From positions 23,182,727 to 23,210,027 of the forward strand of contig JBOZIK010000001.1 of NCBI GenBank assembly GCA_051453625.1: 27,301 bases of DNA, given 5' to 3'. The position numbers and the translations under genes were made by a program. The stretch comes from Welwitschia mirabilis (taxonomy: Eukaryota > Gnetophyta > Gnetopsida > Welwitschiales). Below are positions 18,558-27,301 of this stretch, piece by piece. Position 1 is the first letter of the stretch. Every line of letters begins with the position of its first letter. The notes beneath the pieces are model-generated. The model was not told the DNA's origin. It did not search any database and saw only the letters and a list, made by a program, of their open reading frames with translations.

Positions 18558-18841
18558 GATCTTTATCTCTCTTTCTTTATCCTTTGTCATTGATGTCAAA
18601 GGAAGAGAAAATATGGTGTTTTAAAGAATATGCATGAATTGAAAATGGTTTGGTTCTTGTTTCAAAAAATATTTTTTCCTTAAAAGGAAATACACCTTTT
18701 ACTTAATATTGTTTGTATGGATTTGTAAAAGGGGGAGCTTTTATTATGTTAATATGCCTTGTTAGAAAGAGCTTAAAGATGAAATATTTATTTGATCTTG
18801 AAGTCACTTATTTATTTGCCATCAATGTCAAAGGGGAAGAT
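18558..18841 (+). other. Copia 3' noncoding region with polypurine tracts
   Basis: No frame is kept. It holds two purine runs, aaaagggggagc near 18727 and aaaggggaaga at 18830-18840. The phrase cattgatgtcaaagg or near forms precedes a purine run at 18588 and 18820. The second run lies right before the inferred 3' LTR start and is the likely functional tract. Duplicate tracts with this wording are familiar in SIRE-type elements. Confidence 0.7.
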
Positions 18842-19011
18842 TACTAGGATTTTATATTGTCAATTGATGTCAAATTAATATGATCTTTGTAGAATGAAAT
18901 GTGATTTTACAGATGCAAGAAACTAAAGAATCCATATCCAAAAGATAACCAAGATTTAGACATATTTTGATTAAAGTAACTTGATTTTCTGTCTAAGGAC
19001 TTAAAGTAAGA

Positions 19012-19318
19012 GTTGACCAAACTTTGAAATATTCATTTTAGACTACTTCATAAGGGATCAACCAAATCTTTGAGGGGTCAACCAGACTTATAAATGCATT
19101 TTTCAAACTTCTTCATATGTAATATGTCATATGAGGTTGAACGGGCTCATGTGGGATCAACTGGACCTAAACAAAAGTGGTCAATTGGATTTTAAATGGG
19201 GGCCATTAGACCAAGTAATGTGAGTTACTCAAGTCAACTAGATAAAAAAGGGGTAACCGGATCAAGTGACATGAGTTACTTAAGTCGGTCAGATGTTTTA
19301 AGGGGTTGACCAGTTAGA
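19012..19318 (+). repeat. GGTCAACC-like word cluster and 51-bp duplication in the 3' LTR
   Basis: Words related to GGTCAACC or its complement occur about ten times (for example gagttgacc, ggtcaaccag, gggatcaact, ggggttgacc). Within the cluster, 19209-19259 and 19260-19311 are tandem copies sharing aagt.a..tgagttact and a following aagtc. These may be repeated enhancer-like units in U3, but only the repetition is seen. Confidence 0.6.
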
Positions 19319-19659
19319 GTGGAAGCAAAAATTTTCAAACAGCTTTCTAAACGTTATTTCACCAAATCTATCTATTTCAAATGTCAAATTCCTTTTTAAC
19401 TATCTAATGGCTATATTTTGGGTAAATCTATTTAAAGAGGAAATAGTCAAAAACCTCGGGTGCTTAAGATCAAATGGATTTTGAAAAAGGAGATTACACT
19501 CTTGATCTGAAGAGCTAATCTTTATAACATTATTCTTCTCTTACTCAGTACTTAACTTTATACTAAATCTAAGTGATAAGGCTTTATTATTAGGTCTTGT
19601 ATTGGAGTAACCTAGAGCATAGAGGCTTCATTCTCTCACTCACCCTTGTGCATTTTATT

Positions 19660-19757
19660 GAAGATTGAGACTTATCTAGAAAAAGTCCATTTTATGAAGG
19701 TTAAGACTTAGCCTGCAAAAGTCTGATTTATGAAGGTTGAGACTTAGCCTAAAAACC
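19660..19757 (+). repeat. Three tandem units inside the 3' LTR
   Basis: Counterpart of 15525-15657 with one unit fewer. Units begin gaagattgag, gaaggttaag and gaaggttgag, each followed by acttag or acttat. Confidence 0.75.
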
Positions 19758-20000
19758 TGATGGATAGTGAAGCAACGGAGATCCAAAATAGTTTTAGTTA
19801 TTGATTGTCTTCTGAGAGTGGAGTAGGGTGTATCTCGAATCACTATAAATCTTGTCTTGTACATTTCTTTGGTTCTACTTTTGAGTTTATTTTGTTATAT
19901 ATTTTTATATCATATTTACTTCCTTAGTAGTAATAGTTGCTTAAATTTTTAAGAAATCCTATTCATTCCCCTCTGGGGTTCAAGATCCTATATAAAGTAC

Positions 20001-20300
20001 TTATTTAAATCTTGGATGATGATCAAATCTTCCATATTTGCATCTTAAAAGACTATTTGCAAACTCATGTAGCTTAACATTTTGAGCTCTTCATGTGAGA
20101 GTATCATACTTATCTATAAGAAACAATGATGAAAATGACATTGATAGCATACCTCTACTGCTAAACTCATTGACCATTGACTTTCCTAGTAATGACCATT
20201 GAGCAATTGTTAAGGGACCTTTATATGATTTTTGTAGCCACTCTTTTATAGCTTCAAGTTCTTTTTTAAGTCAAGGAAATTATGTAGTAATTGAGGATGT
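20001..20300 (-). pseudogene. Helitron_like_N domain fragment
   Basis: The minus strand reads KKELEAIKEWLQKSYKGPLT, then LLGKSMVNEFSSRGMLSMSF, then VKLHEFANSLLRCKYGRFDH followed by HPRF. Plant Helitron proteins have the same order: INEYnteGLlsMAFPtLFP, then a linker, then LHEYAkHLlRYhD.RFg.HPRFRYF. One in-frame stop lies in the linker. The domain precedes the rolling-circle Rep nuclease in full-length proteins. The frame breaks just after HPRFK at the copia boundary. Confidence 0.65.
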
Positions 20301-21504
20301 GTACTCAACAATGTTAGACTTATCTATTTCTAGAATAAGACCATGAAAATGTAGCTTGATTTTCCTTCCTCTTCACTAAGAGTAATGTCTTAAAGCATAT
20401 AAAAGGCATTAACATCTTAATCATCACTAATAGCATCTAAGGCATGCATGTCTATCTCAACATCTTATAGAAAGGATCATTCTCATTCTTAAAGCATAAG
20501 CCATGATAAAATCGCATCTTATTTATAATAAAATTATATTCTATGCTAATTTAATCCCTTCTCTTTAGAATAAGAATGGGTATTTGTGTAATTTTAAAAG
20601 TCAAAACCCTTGCAATATGTAATACATCTTATGGAAAGCTTATTGTGTGTCCTTGATATACCAGTTACCATTAGTTGCATGTGTGACTTGAAGCAATGGA
20701 TTTATCCTTAAAATAAGCATCTATTCAACCTATGTAAGATAGAATAAAACAAATGTCTAAGGCCTAAATTCATATCTTTTAGAGTAGAGAAATATCTAAT
20801 TTCTTTAGCAGAAGTTGTGATACCTTCCTTTTTCTTATATTGAAGCCATGTATAGGTAGGGCCATGTCTACCTTATACCAACTCGATAGACTGATACATC
20901 ATGTTACAAATTATACATGATCTTGGTTGTGTAAATACTTTCCAAAATGTCTCAATTAGATATATCACCATTATGTTTATGTGAGATAGAATATGGAGGT
21001 TGATCCAATGTTTGCTCAAGAGTTCTTGTAGAGGATAGAACATTGAAGTTTCGGACTATTGCATTACAATGCCTTTTTCATTGTTCTCTCCATAAGCGTG
21101 ATTGTTAATTACAATAACCATCCTCTTCCATAATCTCTTTCTGTCATCTTACATATTCTTGTCTTCTTGTTAATGATAAAGGACTACGCGTATTAGACAT
21201 GTGACTTTTAAATGTCATATCATTGTTTACTATTTGTTCATTGACTCCTATTAAGGTGGTTATTTATATAGGCATGTCTTCTATTTATTGATTTATTTCT
21301 TGTATTGTATGATCAATAAAGTTTTGTACTATAATACCAGATGATGTAGTATTAAATTAAAGAGCTATGTTTTCTATGTTATTTATAACAATTAAAAAAG
21401 AGTGGTTTTGTTGCAAATATAGTTTTGATAAAGTAGTAAAGCTATAAACAAAATTAACTTATACCTTCTTAATTATTATTGTCACTGTTATCATTACATA
21501 TGTT
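20301..21504 (-). other. Probable Helitron N-terminal region, not readable
   Basis: It lies between the two recognisable Helitron blocks. Short coding-like pieces exist on the minus strand, but frames shift often and no motif is secure. No other gene or RNA is seen. Confidence 0.4.
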
Positions 21505-21618
21505 TAAAGAATTTGATGAGTAAGCAGTTTCCCTACGAATTCTTTGCCTCTTACAATATCTTCCTTGCCTTTCATCATTTAGAGCTCACCAGTGTTCCAT
21601 TTTAGGATTCATTTTACA
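21505..21618 (-). pseudogene. Basic N-terminal block of a Helitron-like protein
   Basis: The minus strand reads MNPKMEHW, a stop, then ALNDERQGRYCKRQRIRRET. A run of Arg/Lys with RYRERRR-like wording is common at the start of plant Helitron proteins. Alone it would be weak; it gains support from the downstream Helitron_like_N block on the same strand. Confidence 0.45.
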
Positions 21619-21620
21619 GA

Positions 21621-22260
21621 AATGAAAAATAATAGAAAAGACTACATTTAGAAAATAAATGCTACCGAAAGAATGAACTAAATTTAGAAAACTTTTAAAA
21701 AACTTAAGTTAAAAAAAGCCTATGTAAAAGAAGAAAAGACTTAATTTTAAAAAACTCATTTTTATAAAAACCTAATTTAAAAATGCTTGTTTTAAAATAA
21801 TCAAATTTAAAAAAAATTAATTTTTCAAAAAACTTACTTTATGAAAAACTTAATTTACAAAAGCTTGATTTAAAAAATAAATATGATTTAAAAAAATTTA
21901 ATTTTAAAAAGGATAATACTAAGAACATCAAACTTAATCTAAAACAATAACCTAAACCCTAAACCTAAAATACTTAATTTTATTAAAAGCCTAATCCATT
22001 AAAAATATAACTTAAAATTAAACCTCATTTAACAGATAAATCTAATTTACAAAATTTAATTAAAAATTTAATTTTTAAAAAGATGAATATAAAGAAAAAG
22101 AAAAACTAATTTAAAATACAAAGATATTTCTATTAAATTTATTTTTAAAGAAACTCAATTATAAAAAACTTATAGTTTAAAAACTGATTTAAAAATAAAA
22201 ATAGATTTACAAAACATACTTAATTTAAAAATTATTAGTATTCTTTTCTCTATTATATGT
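21621..22260. repeat. AT-rich degenerate short-period repeat
   Basis: Long run of words like aacttaattta, aaaaacttaat and gatttaaaaa recurring every 15-25 bases, without a fixed unit. It includes a short telomere-like cctaaaccctaaaccta at about 21952, too short to call a telomere remnant. No coding sequence. Confidence 0.65.
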
Positions 22261-22743
22261 TTTCCATTTATTTTTTAAGTTATTCTATTTATTATATTTA
22301 ACACAAAGTAAAAGTTTCTAAAAATTGCAAAATATACAAATCTAAAATTAATTAAAGTCAAGTTTAATTCATGTTTAACTAGTACTTTGTAGATGTTATA
22401 AATCTTTTATAAAACTTAATTATCATTTGTATCATAACTATTGTTCACTTTATTAAAATTTTCTTGGTCATTATAAAAAATAAGATTTTAGTCTTAGTTT
22501 AGAGTTTTTCTTATTGTTCATGTAAAAATAACCAAAGGAAAATAAACACTGATATCAAAAATAACTTTTCAAAGTAAGAATCGTAAAACTCCAAATCTTT
22601 AGTAATATATTTTTCAAATTCTTAAAGTGAAAACGACCCTAAAGCAGAGTGATTATAATGATTAGAACACAAAATGTTTTTGGTTTTTAGTATCGGAATG
22701 CGAAAAAATGGAATGAATTGGAAAAAGGAGCATACCTTTAGGG
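22261..22743. other. No feature seen
   Basis: AT-rich sequence without open frames, repeats or motifs that could be supported. Confidence 0.5.
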
Positions 22744-22835
22744 GAGTGAATTCTACTTCTTTAGAGTGAATTCCACTTCTCCAGAGCAAGTTTCACTTCT
22801 ACATAGTGAATTCTTCAAAGTGAGTTTACTTTTCA
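22744..22835. repeat. 20-bp minisatellite, about four to five units
   Basis: Units begin at 22744 (gagtgaattctacttcttta), 22764 (gagtgaattccacttctcca), 22784 (gagcaagtttcacttctaca) and about 22804, with a further decayed unit. Confidence 0.8.
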
Positions 22836-22904
22836 AAACATAAATCCTTATTGATTACATTTTTAATTGCATGCATTTATCTAGTTCTTGTTTTATAGGG
22901 TGAA

Positions 22905-23190
22905 TATGACCCCATTAAATTAGGTTTTCCATTTCAGAAATTATTTTTTCCCCTTAACTAAAGATATAATTTTAGTATGGCCCCAAAATTAGGTTTGCCA
23001 TTTTAAAAATTAGTTTTTTCATTTTTTAACTAAAGATATAATTATAGTATGACCCTAAAATTAGATTTTCATTTTTCAAAAATTAGTTGTTTGTTTTTTA
23101 ACTAAATATATAATTTGAGTATGGTCCCAAAATTAGGTTTGCCATTTTAAAACTTAATTTTTTACTTTTTAATTAAAAATAAAATTTTAG
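22905..23190. repeat. 72-bp tandem repeat, four units
   Basis: Units run 22905-22975, 22976-23047, 23048-23119 and 23120-23190. Each begins tatg followed by gacccc- or gccccaaaa-like bases, then aaattag, a T-rich middle, taactaaa and ataatttt. The inner units are most alike. No coding capacity. Confidence 0.87.
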
Positions 23191-24373
23191 TATTAAAAAC
23201 TATTCTTAAAAAAAGGGAAAAAATTGTAATGTTGTCCCTAATAATAAGTGGTTGGGTATTGGACTCTCAGTGAAAATAAGCACCACTATTAAGTATAAGC
23301 CTTGACATCTTAAATATAATTCAAAGAGGATACATAGATGCCTAATGATCACTTCTTGAGTTAGCACTGTTGATAAATGAGTTCTCATCTTGTTAAGTAA
23401 ATGGAGGACACTATCAAATGTAGTATAAAATTCCATCATTTCACCTTGTATTGTATTATGCTTACAAATAAATTAAAACTATTTTTTAGATTAGGTTAAA
23501 TTATATTTAGTAGATTAATGTAACGACAATGAGGATTCAATATGAAGAGTGACTCGTTGTTTGTGGTGAAATTTGATTATACTTATATCTATAATTAATT
23601 TATGGTAATATGTAAGATTATCTTAAGGATACAAATCTTGCATGATCAAAACCCAACTTTTATCAAATAAACTAGGATTGTTATTCATAATATAGTCCTA
23701 GTGTCATTCTTTCTAAGGGATAAACATGGTAGCATAAAACAGGAAAACTTAGTACAAACCACTTTTCTAACTATCACAGAATAATTTCTTAAAGCAATAG
23801 TAAGATAGAGAGGTGTGTTCGTAATTATTATTATGAGCTAGGAAACAACTATAGTCATAAGAACCAACATAAACATCCCTTGTTATGACTAAAATCTTTA
23901 ATAATAATAATAGAATTACTCAAATACTAATTTATAAATATGTTTAATGAATCTTTTGTGAAGATTATAGGTCTACCTAACTCTTGTAGCTTACTTCATT
24001 AGCATAATAAGTAGGATTTTTAATCTCAAAGAACATCAAGTGATAGTCACCAAAGAACCAAAATTACTCTAGAACTTCACTTGAAATGGTACATGCATAA
24101 ATAAATTCAATCTTGTTCAAGTATAATAAGTATGAAAAATTGGGGAGAGTTATGCTATGAGTTTTAGAGCTCTACTAGGATTCGACGGATATAGAGTGTA
24201 GGAGAGACAGAGGCCTAGAAGTCCATGATTCAATAGTAGTGTTTCAGTTCCTGGTCATAGAATACAGGAGGTGATTTACACTACCAAACATTCTTTCTAT
24301 GGGTAATTTGTGGAATATTTTGAAATCTTAATTTTCATCTATTTTTAGGGTTTCTTCTAGGGATCAGCTCAAC
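23191..24373. other. Unassigned AT-rich sequence; LINE 5' region at the right
   Basis: The 77-codon open stretch on the minus strand (23206-23439) has no recognised domain and no neighbours, so it is left out. The last 250 bases before 24374 are a little richer in GC and probably belong to the 5' untranslated region of the LINE, but the element's 5' end is not marked by any repeat. Confidence 0.4.
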
Positions 24374-25478
24374 ATGGAGAATACTCAGTTTTCCAGGGAA
24401 GGAAAAGCCCTAGTTTTGAACATTAATAAATGTGCTTGTTATGAAATCAAGAAGAAAATTCAGTACAGTTTAATTAGAAAGTTTATTTCATGTGGCCTAA
24501 GATCAAGGTTAGATTGGATCTAAGAATGAGTGGCAACTAAATGGATGGGAGTCAGTAAAGTTGATGTTATTTCTATGTCAGAAGGAGTGGTGCTTTCTCA
24601 GTTATACAATGAACAAGATCGGGACGAAATAATTGTGAGAGGACCTTGGTTATTTGGGGTTTGGGGTGCCCTAGTCAAATGGACATTGAGGGCGTAATCA
24701 GACCCGAGCCTATTTAGGAGGTTATCGATCTGGATCTGCATCCATAAGTTTCCACTAGAGTTTTAGGATGAAGATCTCTTAAGGAAAATTACTACTCAGT
24801 TTGGTGAACTAATCAAGCTAGATAGGATAATTATCAAATACATGAGACTAGTTCTGGCTAGATTTTATGTATAGATAAGTCTAGAGGACACAAAGGAGAT
24901 GCAATCTATAAAATTTAGATCTAAATGTGGTGCCTATGAACTTGAATTTACTTATGAGAATCTTCTGGTCCTATGTAATGTTTGTAAAAAAATCAAGGCA
25001 CATTTCAGGAAGATGTGTTTTTTCTAAAAATAGATGCTTACATTGTGGTAGAATGAGTCATTTAAGAAAATAATGTAGAAAATAGGTGGTTGACATTGAA
25101 GAAAAGCAAAAGGAAATCTGTACTTTTTGTGAGAAGACCGGATATAATCAGAGCATATGGTGACATAAGCAAAGGAAAGAAAAGTCGAGAAAAATTACTA
25201 CTGTTTTCCTTAAGGAAACCAAGAACAACAAGGAGAAGAAGGTATAGAAAAGAGAGTACAACCCCTTCCAACCTCTTATGAAAGAAGAAGATCCCTAGCA
25301 ACCACTAAACACTGATGAACCTAATGATATAAAAACTCAAATGAAAGGAACTCCTAGCAATAGAACCCTTTGAAAAAGGGAAATGATAGAGAATGTGGCT
25401 AATATCTCCCAAGCTACCATTGAAGATATGCTCAGAAAAAATCAAGCACCCATAAAGGGGCAAAAACACCTCGAATGA
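24374..25478 (+). pseudogene. LINE ORF1, nucleic-acid-binding protein (broken)
   Basis: ORF1 proteins of plant L1 elements bind element RNA. The ATG at 24374 opens MENTQFSREGKALVLNINKC and stays open for about 48 codons. Further on, YNEQDRDEIIVRGPWLFGVW matches the DUF4283 block (n.ED...v..gPW...g), with LVKWT and WICIHKFPLEF after it. Three CCHC knuckles follow: 24974-25018 (CNVCKKIKAHFRKMC, one residue too long), 25035-25076 (CLHCGRMSHLRK, a stop, then C) and 25119-25160 (CTFCEKTGYNQSIW, His and last Cys lost). A Lys/Glu-rich tail ends at TGA 25476-25478. Stops fit CAG to TAG, CGA to TGA and TGG to TGA. Confidence 0.82.
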
Positions 25479-27301
25479 ATTGTCTTTCATAGAATTGTAA
25501 GGGATTAGGATCCTCCTACAAGAAAAAGACCTTAAGAAACCTTATCAGTGAGTTTAATATTGATTTAGTTTATTTAGAGGAAACAAATATAAAAAATGGT
25601 ATGAAAATAATGAGTTTAGGACAACAATGGAATTTCTTTACCTATGTAGCCCAAGGTAATTCAGGAGGCCTCATGATCTCCATAAAAAAAGAGGCAGATC
25701 TAATTAATAGCAATAAGAACCACATCACAATTTTTCTTAAGGAAAAGGTTTAGACTATGACAAACATCTATAGTCCTTAAAATAATTAAGAAAAAGCCTC
25801 TATCTTAGAGGAATTATAGCGGATAATGATAGATAAATCTAAATGACTCATTGGGAGGAATTTTAATCAATGTCTACACTACTGGAAAAAATCAGGGGGC
25901 GATAACTGGAATTCCAGATGAGCTTCAATATGTACATATATTCTTATAGATATCCATATTACTAGATGCAACTATACATAGTCTAATAAAACATGTAATA
26001 ATCTGATCATGTCTAAGATCGATAGAATCCTTGCTGGTAAGGATTTAGGCAAGCTTCTAATTGAATCCTATGGCCTAAACAAGATAGCTTTAGACCACCA
26101 TTCTATCATACTCAGAGTGGGGGCGATTTCGCCTCAGAGAATCTCATTTTGCATGGAACGATATTGGATTAACCAGACATAAACTAGAATATTAATGAAG
26201 AAAATATGGGTCTGGTATGACAGGATACAACCCATAACTTTTCTTTATAGGGGCCTCAATAGCTTAAAAGCCTACATAAAGGATTAGAAAAGGAAAGATA
26301 AAGAAAGGTTTAAGTCTAAATCAGAACTTAAGAAAGAAATCCAAAGAATCTAGACTGAGCAAGAGGAGGAAGGAGACCATGATAGCCTCCACAATAGGAA
26401 ATATTAGTGCCTATTAAAACTCTAAGAAATAAATACTGATGAGGAAAATTACTAGAAAGAATGTTCAAGGATAAAATGGCTTAAATAGGAGGATAAGCAT
26501 ATCAGGTTCTTCTTTTAGCAAGTCAATTAACATAGATCAGACAATAGGATCAGGAGGCTTATATTAGAGGTCTAATAATAGAAAATAAATAGGACATATC
26601 TAAAGAAATGCAGGCATATCTTATGAGACTTTGAAAATAGGACGATATCGCCCCCAGCCTCATTCTGAAAAATAAGAGAATTTCTAAGGATAACAACTCC
26701 TTGCTTATTAAACCCTTGAGTAGAGATGAAGTCTTGGCTGCTATGAGGTCTATGAAGAATAATAGAGCTCCTAGTCCTAATGGGTGACTAGTTGAATTTT
26801 TTAAATCTTACTTTTCCATATTAAAGAACAATCTTTAGGACATTATGCAGGATGTTTTTCATAACAAACAAATTCTTAGAGAAATGAATAGAACCAGGGG
26901 TATCATTATCCCTAAAAAAAGGGATGTCAGCAAATTAAAGAACTTCAAAACTTTAGATTTTTGCAATGTTATTTATAAAATCTTCATAAAAATCATGGTT
27001 GGTTGTATCGCCCCCTTGCTATCCAAGGTGATTTTAGAGANNNNNNNNNNCTCATGAGATCATTTATTCTATTAAAAGATATAAATTTCCTCTTCTTGTT
27101 ACTAAATTGAATATTGTCAAAGCTTATGATTTAGTCAGTTGACAAGCATTAGAAAGCATCCTTAGAAAAACTAGTTTTCATCAAGACATCATTAGTCTTT
27201 GGCTAGATATGTAGGCATTAGCTGACTTTAGTGTGTAGGGTTAACAATCATAGGTCAAAATTCTTTTCAGTAGGTTGAGGACTAAGATAGGAAGACCCTC
27301 T
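25475..27301 (+). pseudogene. LINE ORF2, endonuclease and reverse transcriptase (broken, partial)
   Basis: ORF2 nicks the target DNA and copies element RNA there. From ATG 25475 the text reads MNCLS, a stop for Trp, then NCKGLG (family ilsWNcRGLG), IDLVYLEETN (LQET), GNSGGLMISI and LIGRNFNQCL (family GDFN, Asp changed to Asn at 25859-25861), then SKIDRILAG and LDHHSIIL (SDHcPi), which completes the endonuclease. RT begins with SRDEVLAAMRSMKNNRAPSP (about 26713), IIIPKKRD, FCNVIYKI and, after a 10-N gap, KLNIVKAYDLV (motif A, Asp changed to Asn at 27110-27112). It runs off the right edge before the YADD box. Confidence 0.85.
27041..27050. other. Assembly gap (10 N) in the LINE RT
   Basis: Short N run between APLLSKVI and the text before motif A. 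The family's SENQSAFVPGR-type block would fall here and is mostly missing. The reading frame differs across the gap. Confidence 0.95.

Larger units (their letters stand above)
15287..19994 (+). mobile_element. Defective Ty1/copia element, SIRE/Maximus-like
   Basis: Direct repeats at 15287-15894 and 19420-19994 are the matching parts of the 5' and 3' LTRs. A primer site follows the first and a purine tract precedes the second. Between them are a copia gag remnant, an 841-N run and a 3' noncoding stretch. Protease, integrase, RT and RNase H, which would need well over 3 kb, are not seen, so pol is deleted or the gap is longer than shown. LTR divergence is clear to the eye, so the insertion is old. 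The left half of the 5' LTR is missing where the large LTR array abuts it. Confidence 0.85.
18842..19994 (+). repeat. Copia 3' LTR (about 1.15 kb)
   Basis: The start is placed at tactagg after the purine tract (degenerate for TGTTAGG) and the end at tatata before aagta, by comparison with the 5' LTR end. The right half, from 19420, matches 15287-15894. The left half has no partner in the window. It contains many copies of a GGTCAACC-like word and two tandem repeat blocks. Confidence 0.8.
19995..21620 (-). mobile_element. Helitron-like remnant, cut by the copia element
   Basis: Two minus-strand text blocks fit a plant Helitron Rep-helicase protein: a basic N-terminal block at 21505-21618 and a Helitron_like_N block at about 20001-20300. 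The text stops at the copia 3' LTR end, in the middle of a conserved motif. The Rep nuclease and helicase should lie further left on this strand but are not in the window. The Helitron termini (5' TC, 3' hairpin with CTRR) were not found. Confidence 0.6.
24374..27301 (+). mobile_element. L1-type LINE (non-LTR retrotransposon), decayed, runs off the window
   Basis: Plus-strand order is ORF1 with a DUF4283-like region and zinc knuckles, then ORF2 with AP-type endonuclease and the start of reverse transcriptase. This is the plan of plant L1 elements. Both frames have many stops. The RT catalytic box and the 3' poly(A) end lie beyond the window. Confidence 0.85.

Noticed and set aside
17688-18637. 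Open stretches of over 300 codons on both strands
   Set aside because: Almost all of their length is N; only a few real codons exist at the ends.
21949-21972. Telomere-like CCCTAAA pair
   Set aside because: Only about two units are present, inside AT-rich repeats with similar words, so chance is enough.
23206-23439. 77-codon minus-strand open stretch
   Set aside because: No recognised domain, no conserved neighbour, and length within chance for the many frames examined.
25062-25301. Open stretches on both strands around 25100-25290
   Set aside because: The frame with the zinc knuckle (CTFCEKTG) is a third one; these two are shadows in A-rich sequence.

Overview
The window reads as a gene-poor, AT-rich stretch of flowering-plant nuclear DNA made almost wholly of old, nested transposable elements, with many runs of N from scaffolding. 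No intact host gene, tRNA, rRNA, CRISPR array or bacterial-type operon was seen. The plant assignment rests on the repeat families: an Athila/Tat-like Ty3/gypsy element, a SIRE/Maximus-like Ty1/copia element, LTR elements primed by initiator tRNA-Met, a Helitron remnant and an L1-type LINE with a DUF4283-like ORF1. All family calls are by eye from motif text; species cannot be named.

Layout: 1-2800 is unassigned degraded sequence with a direct repeat around a gap. About 3925-9965 is a minus-strand gypsy element in the order gag, protease, RT, RNase H, integrase (right to left), full of stops and frameshifts. About 11378-15286, probably starting further left, is a GC-richer tandem array of at least four large minus-strand LTR copies. 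The two junctions not hidden by gaps are only 115 and 84 bp long, yet each holds a recognisable primer binding site and polypurine tract. The array ends exactly inside the 5' LTR of a plus-strand copia element (15287-19994), of which gag, a degraded 3' region and a full 3' LTR remain and pol is not seen. The copia 3' end abuts a minus-strand Helitron-like remnant (about 19995-21620). AT-rich and tandem-repeat DNA follows (21620-23190), then unassigned sequence, then a plus-strand LINE (24374 to the window end) with ORF1 carrying three zinc-knuckle sites and ORF2 carrying endonuclease and the start of RT.

The inferred nesting order is Helitron remnant, then copia inserted into it, then the LTR array inserted into the copia LTR. 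The gypsy, copia and LINE copies look dead: several catalytic acidic codons are changed as GAT to AAT or GAA to AAA, and many in-frame stops fit CAA/CAG/CGA to TAA/TAG/TGA or TGG to TAG/TGA, which is what decay of methylated cytosine leaves.

Several 100-N gaps have the same sequence on both sides (about 1490, 3503, 5973, 6667, 16463), so some apparent duplications are probably contig ends or alleles that were not merged.
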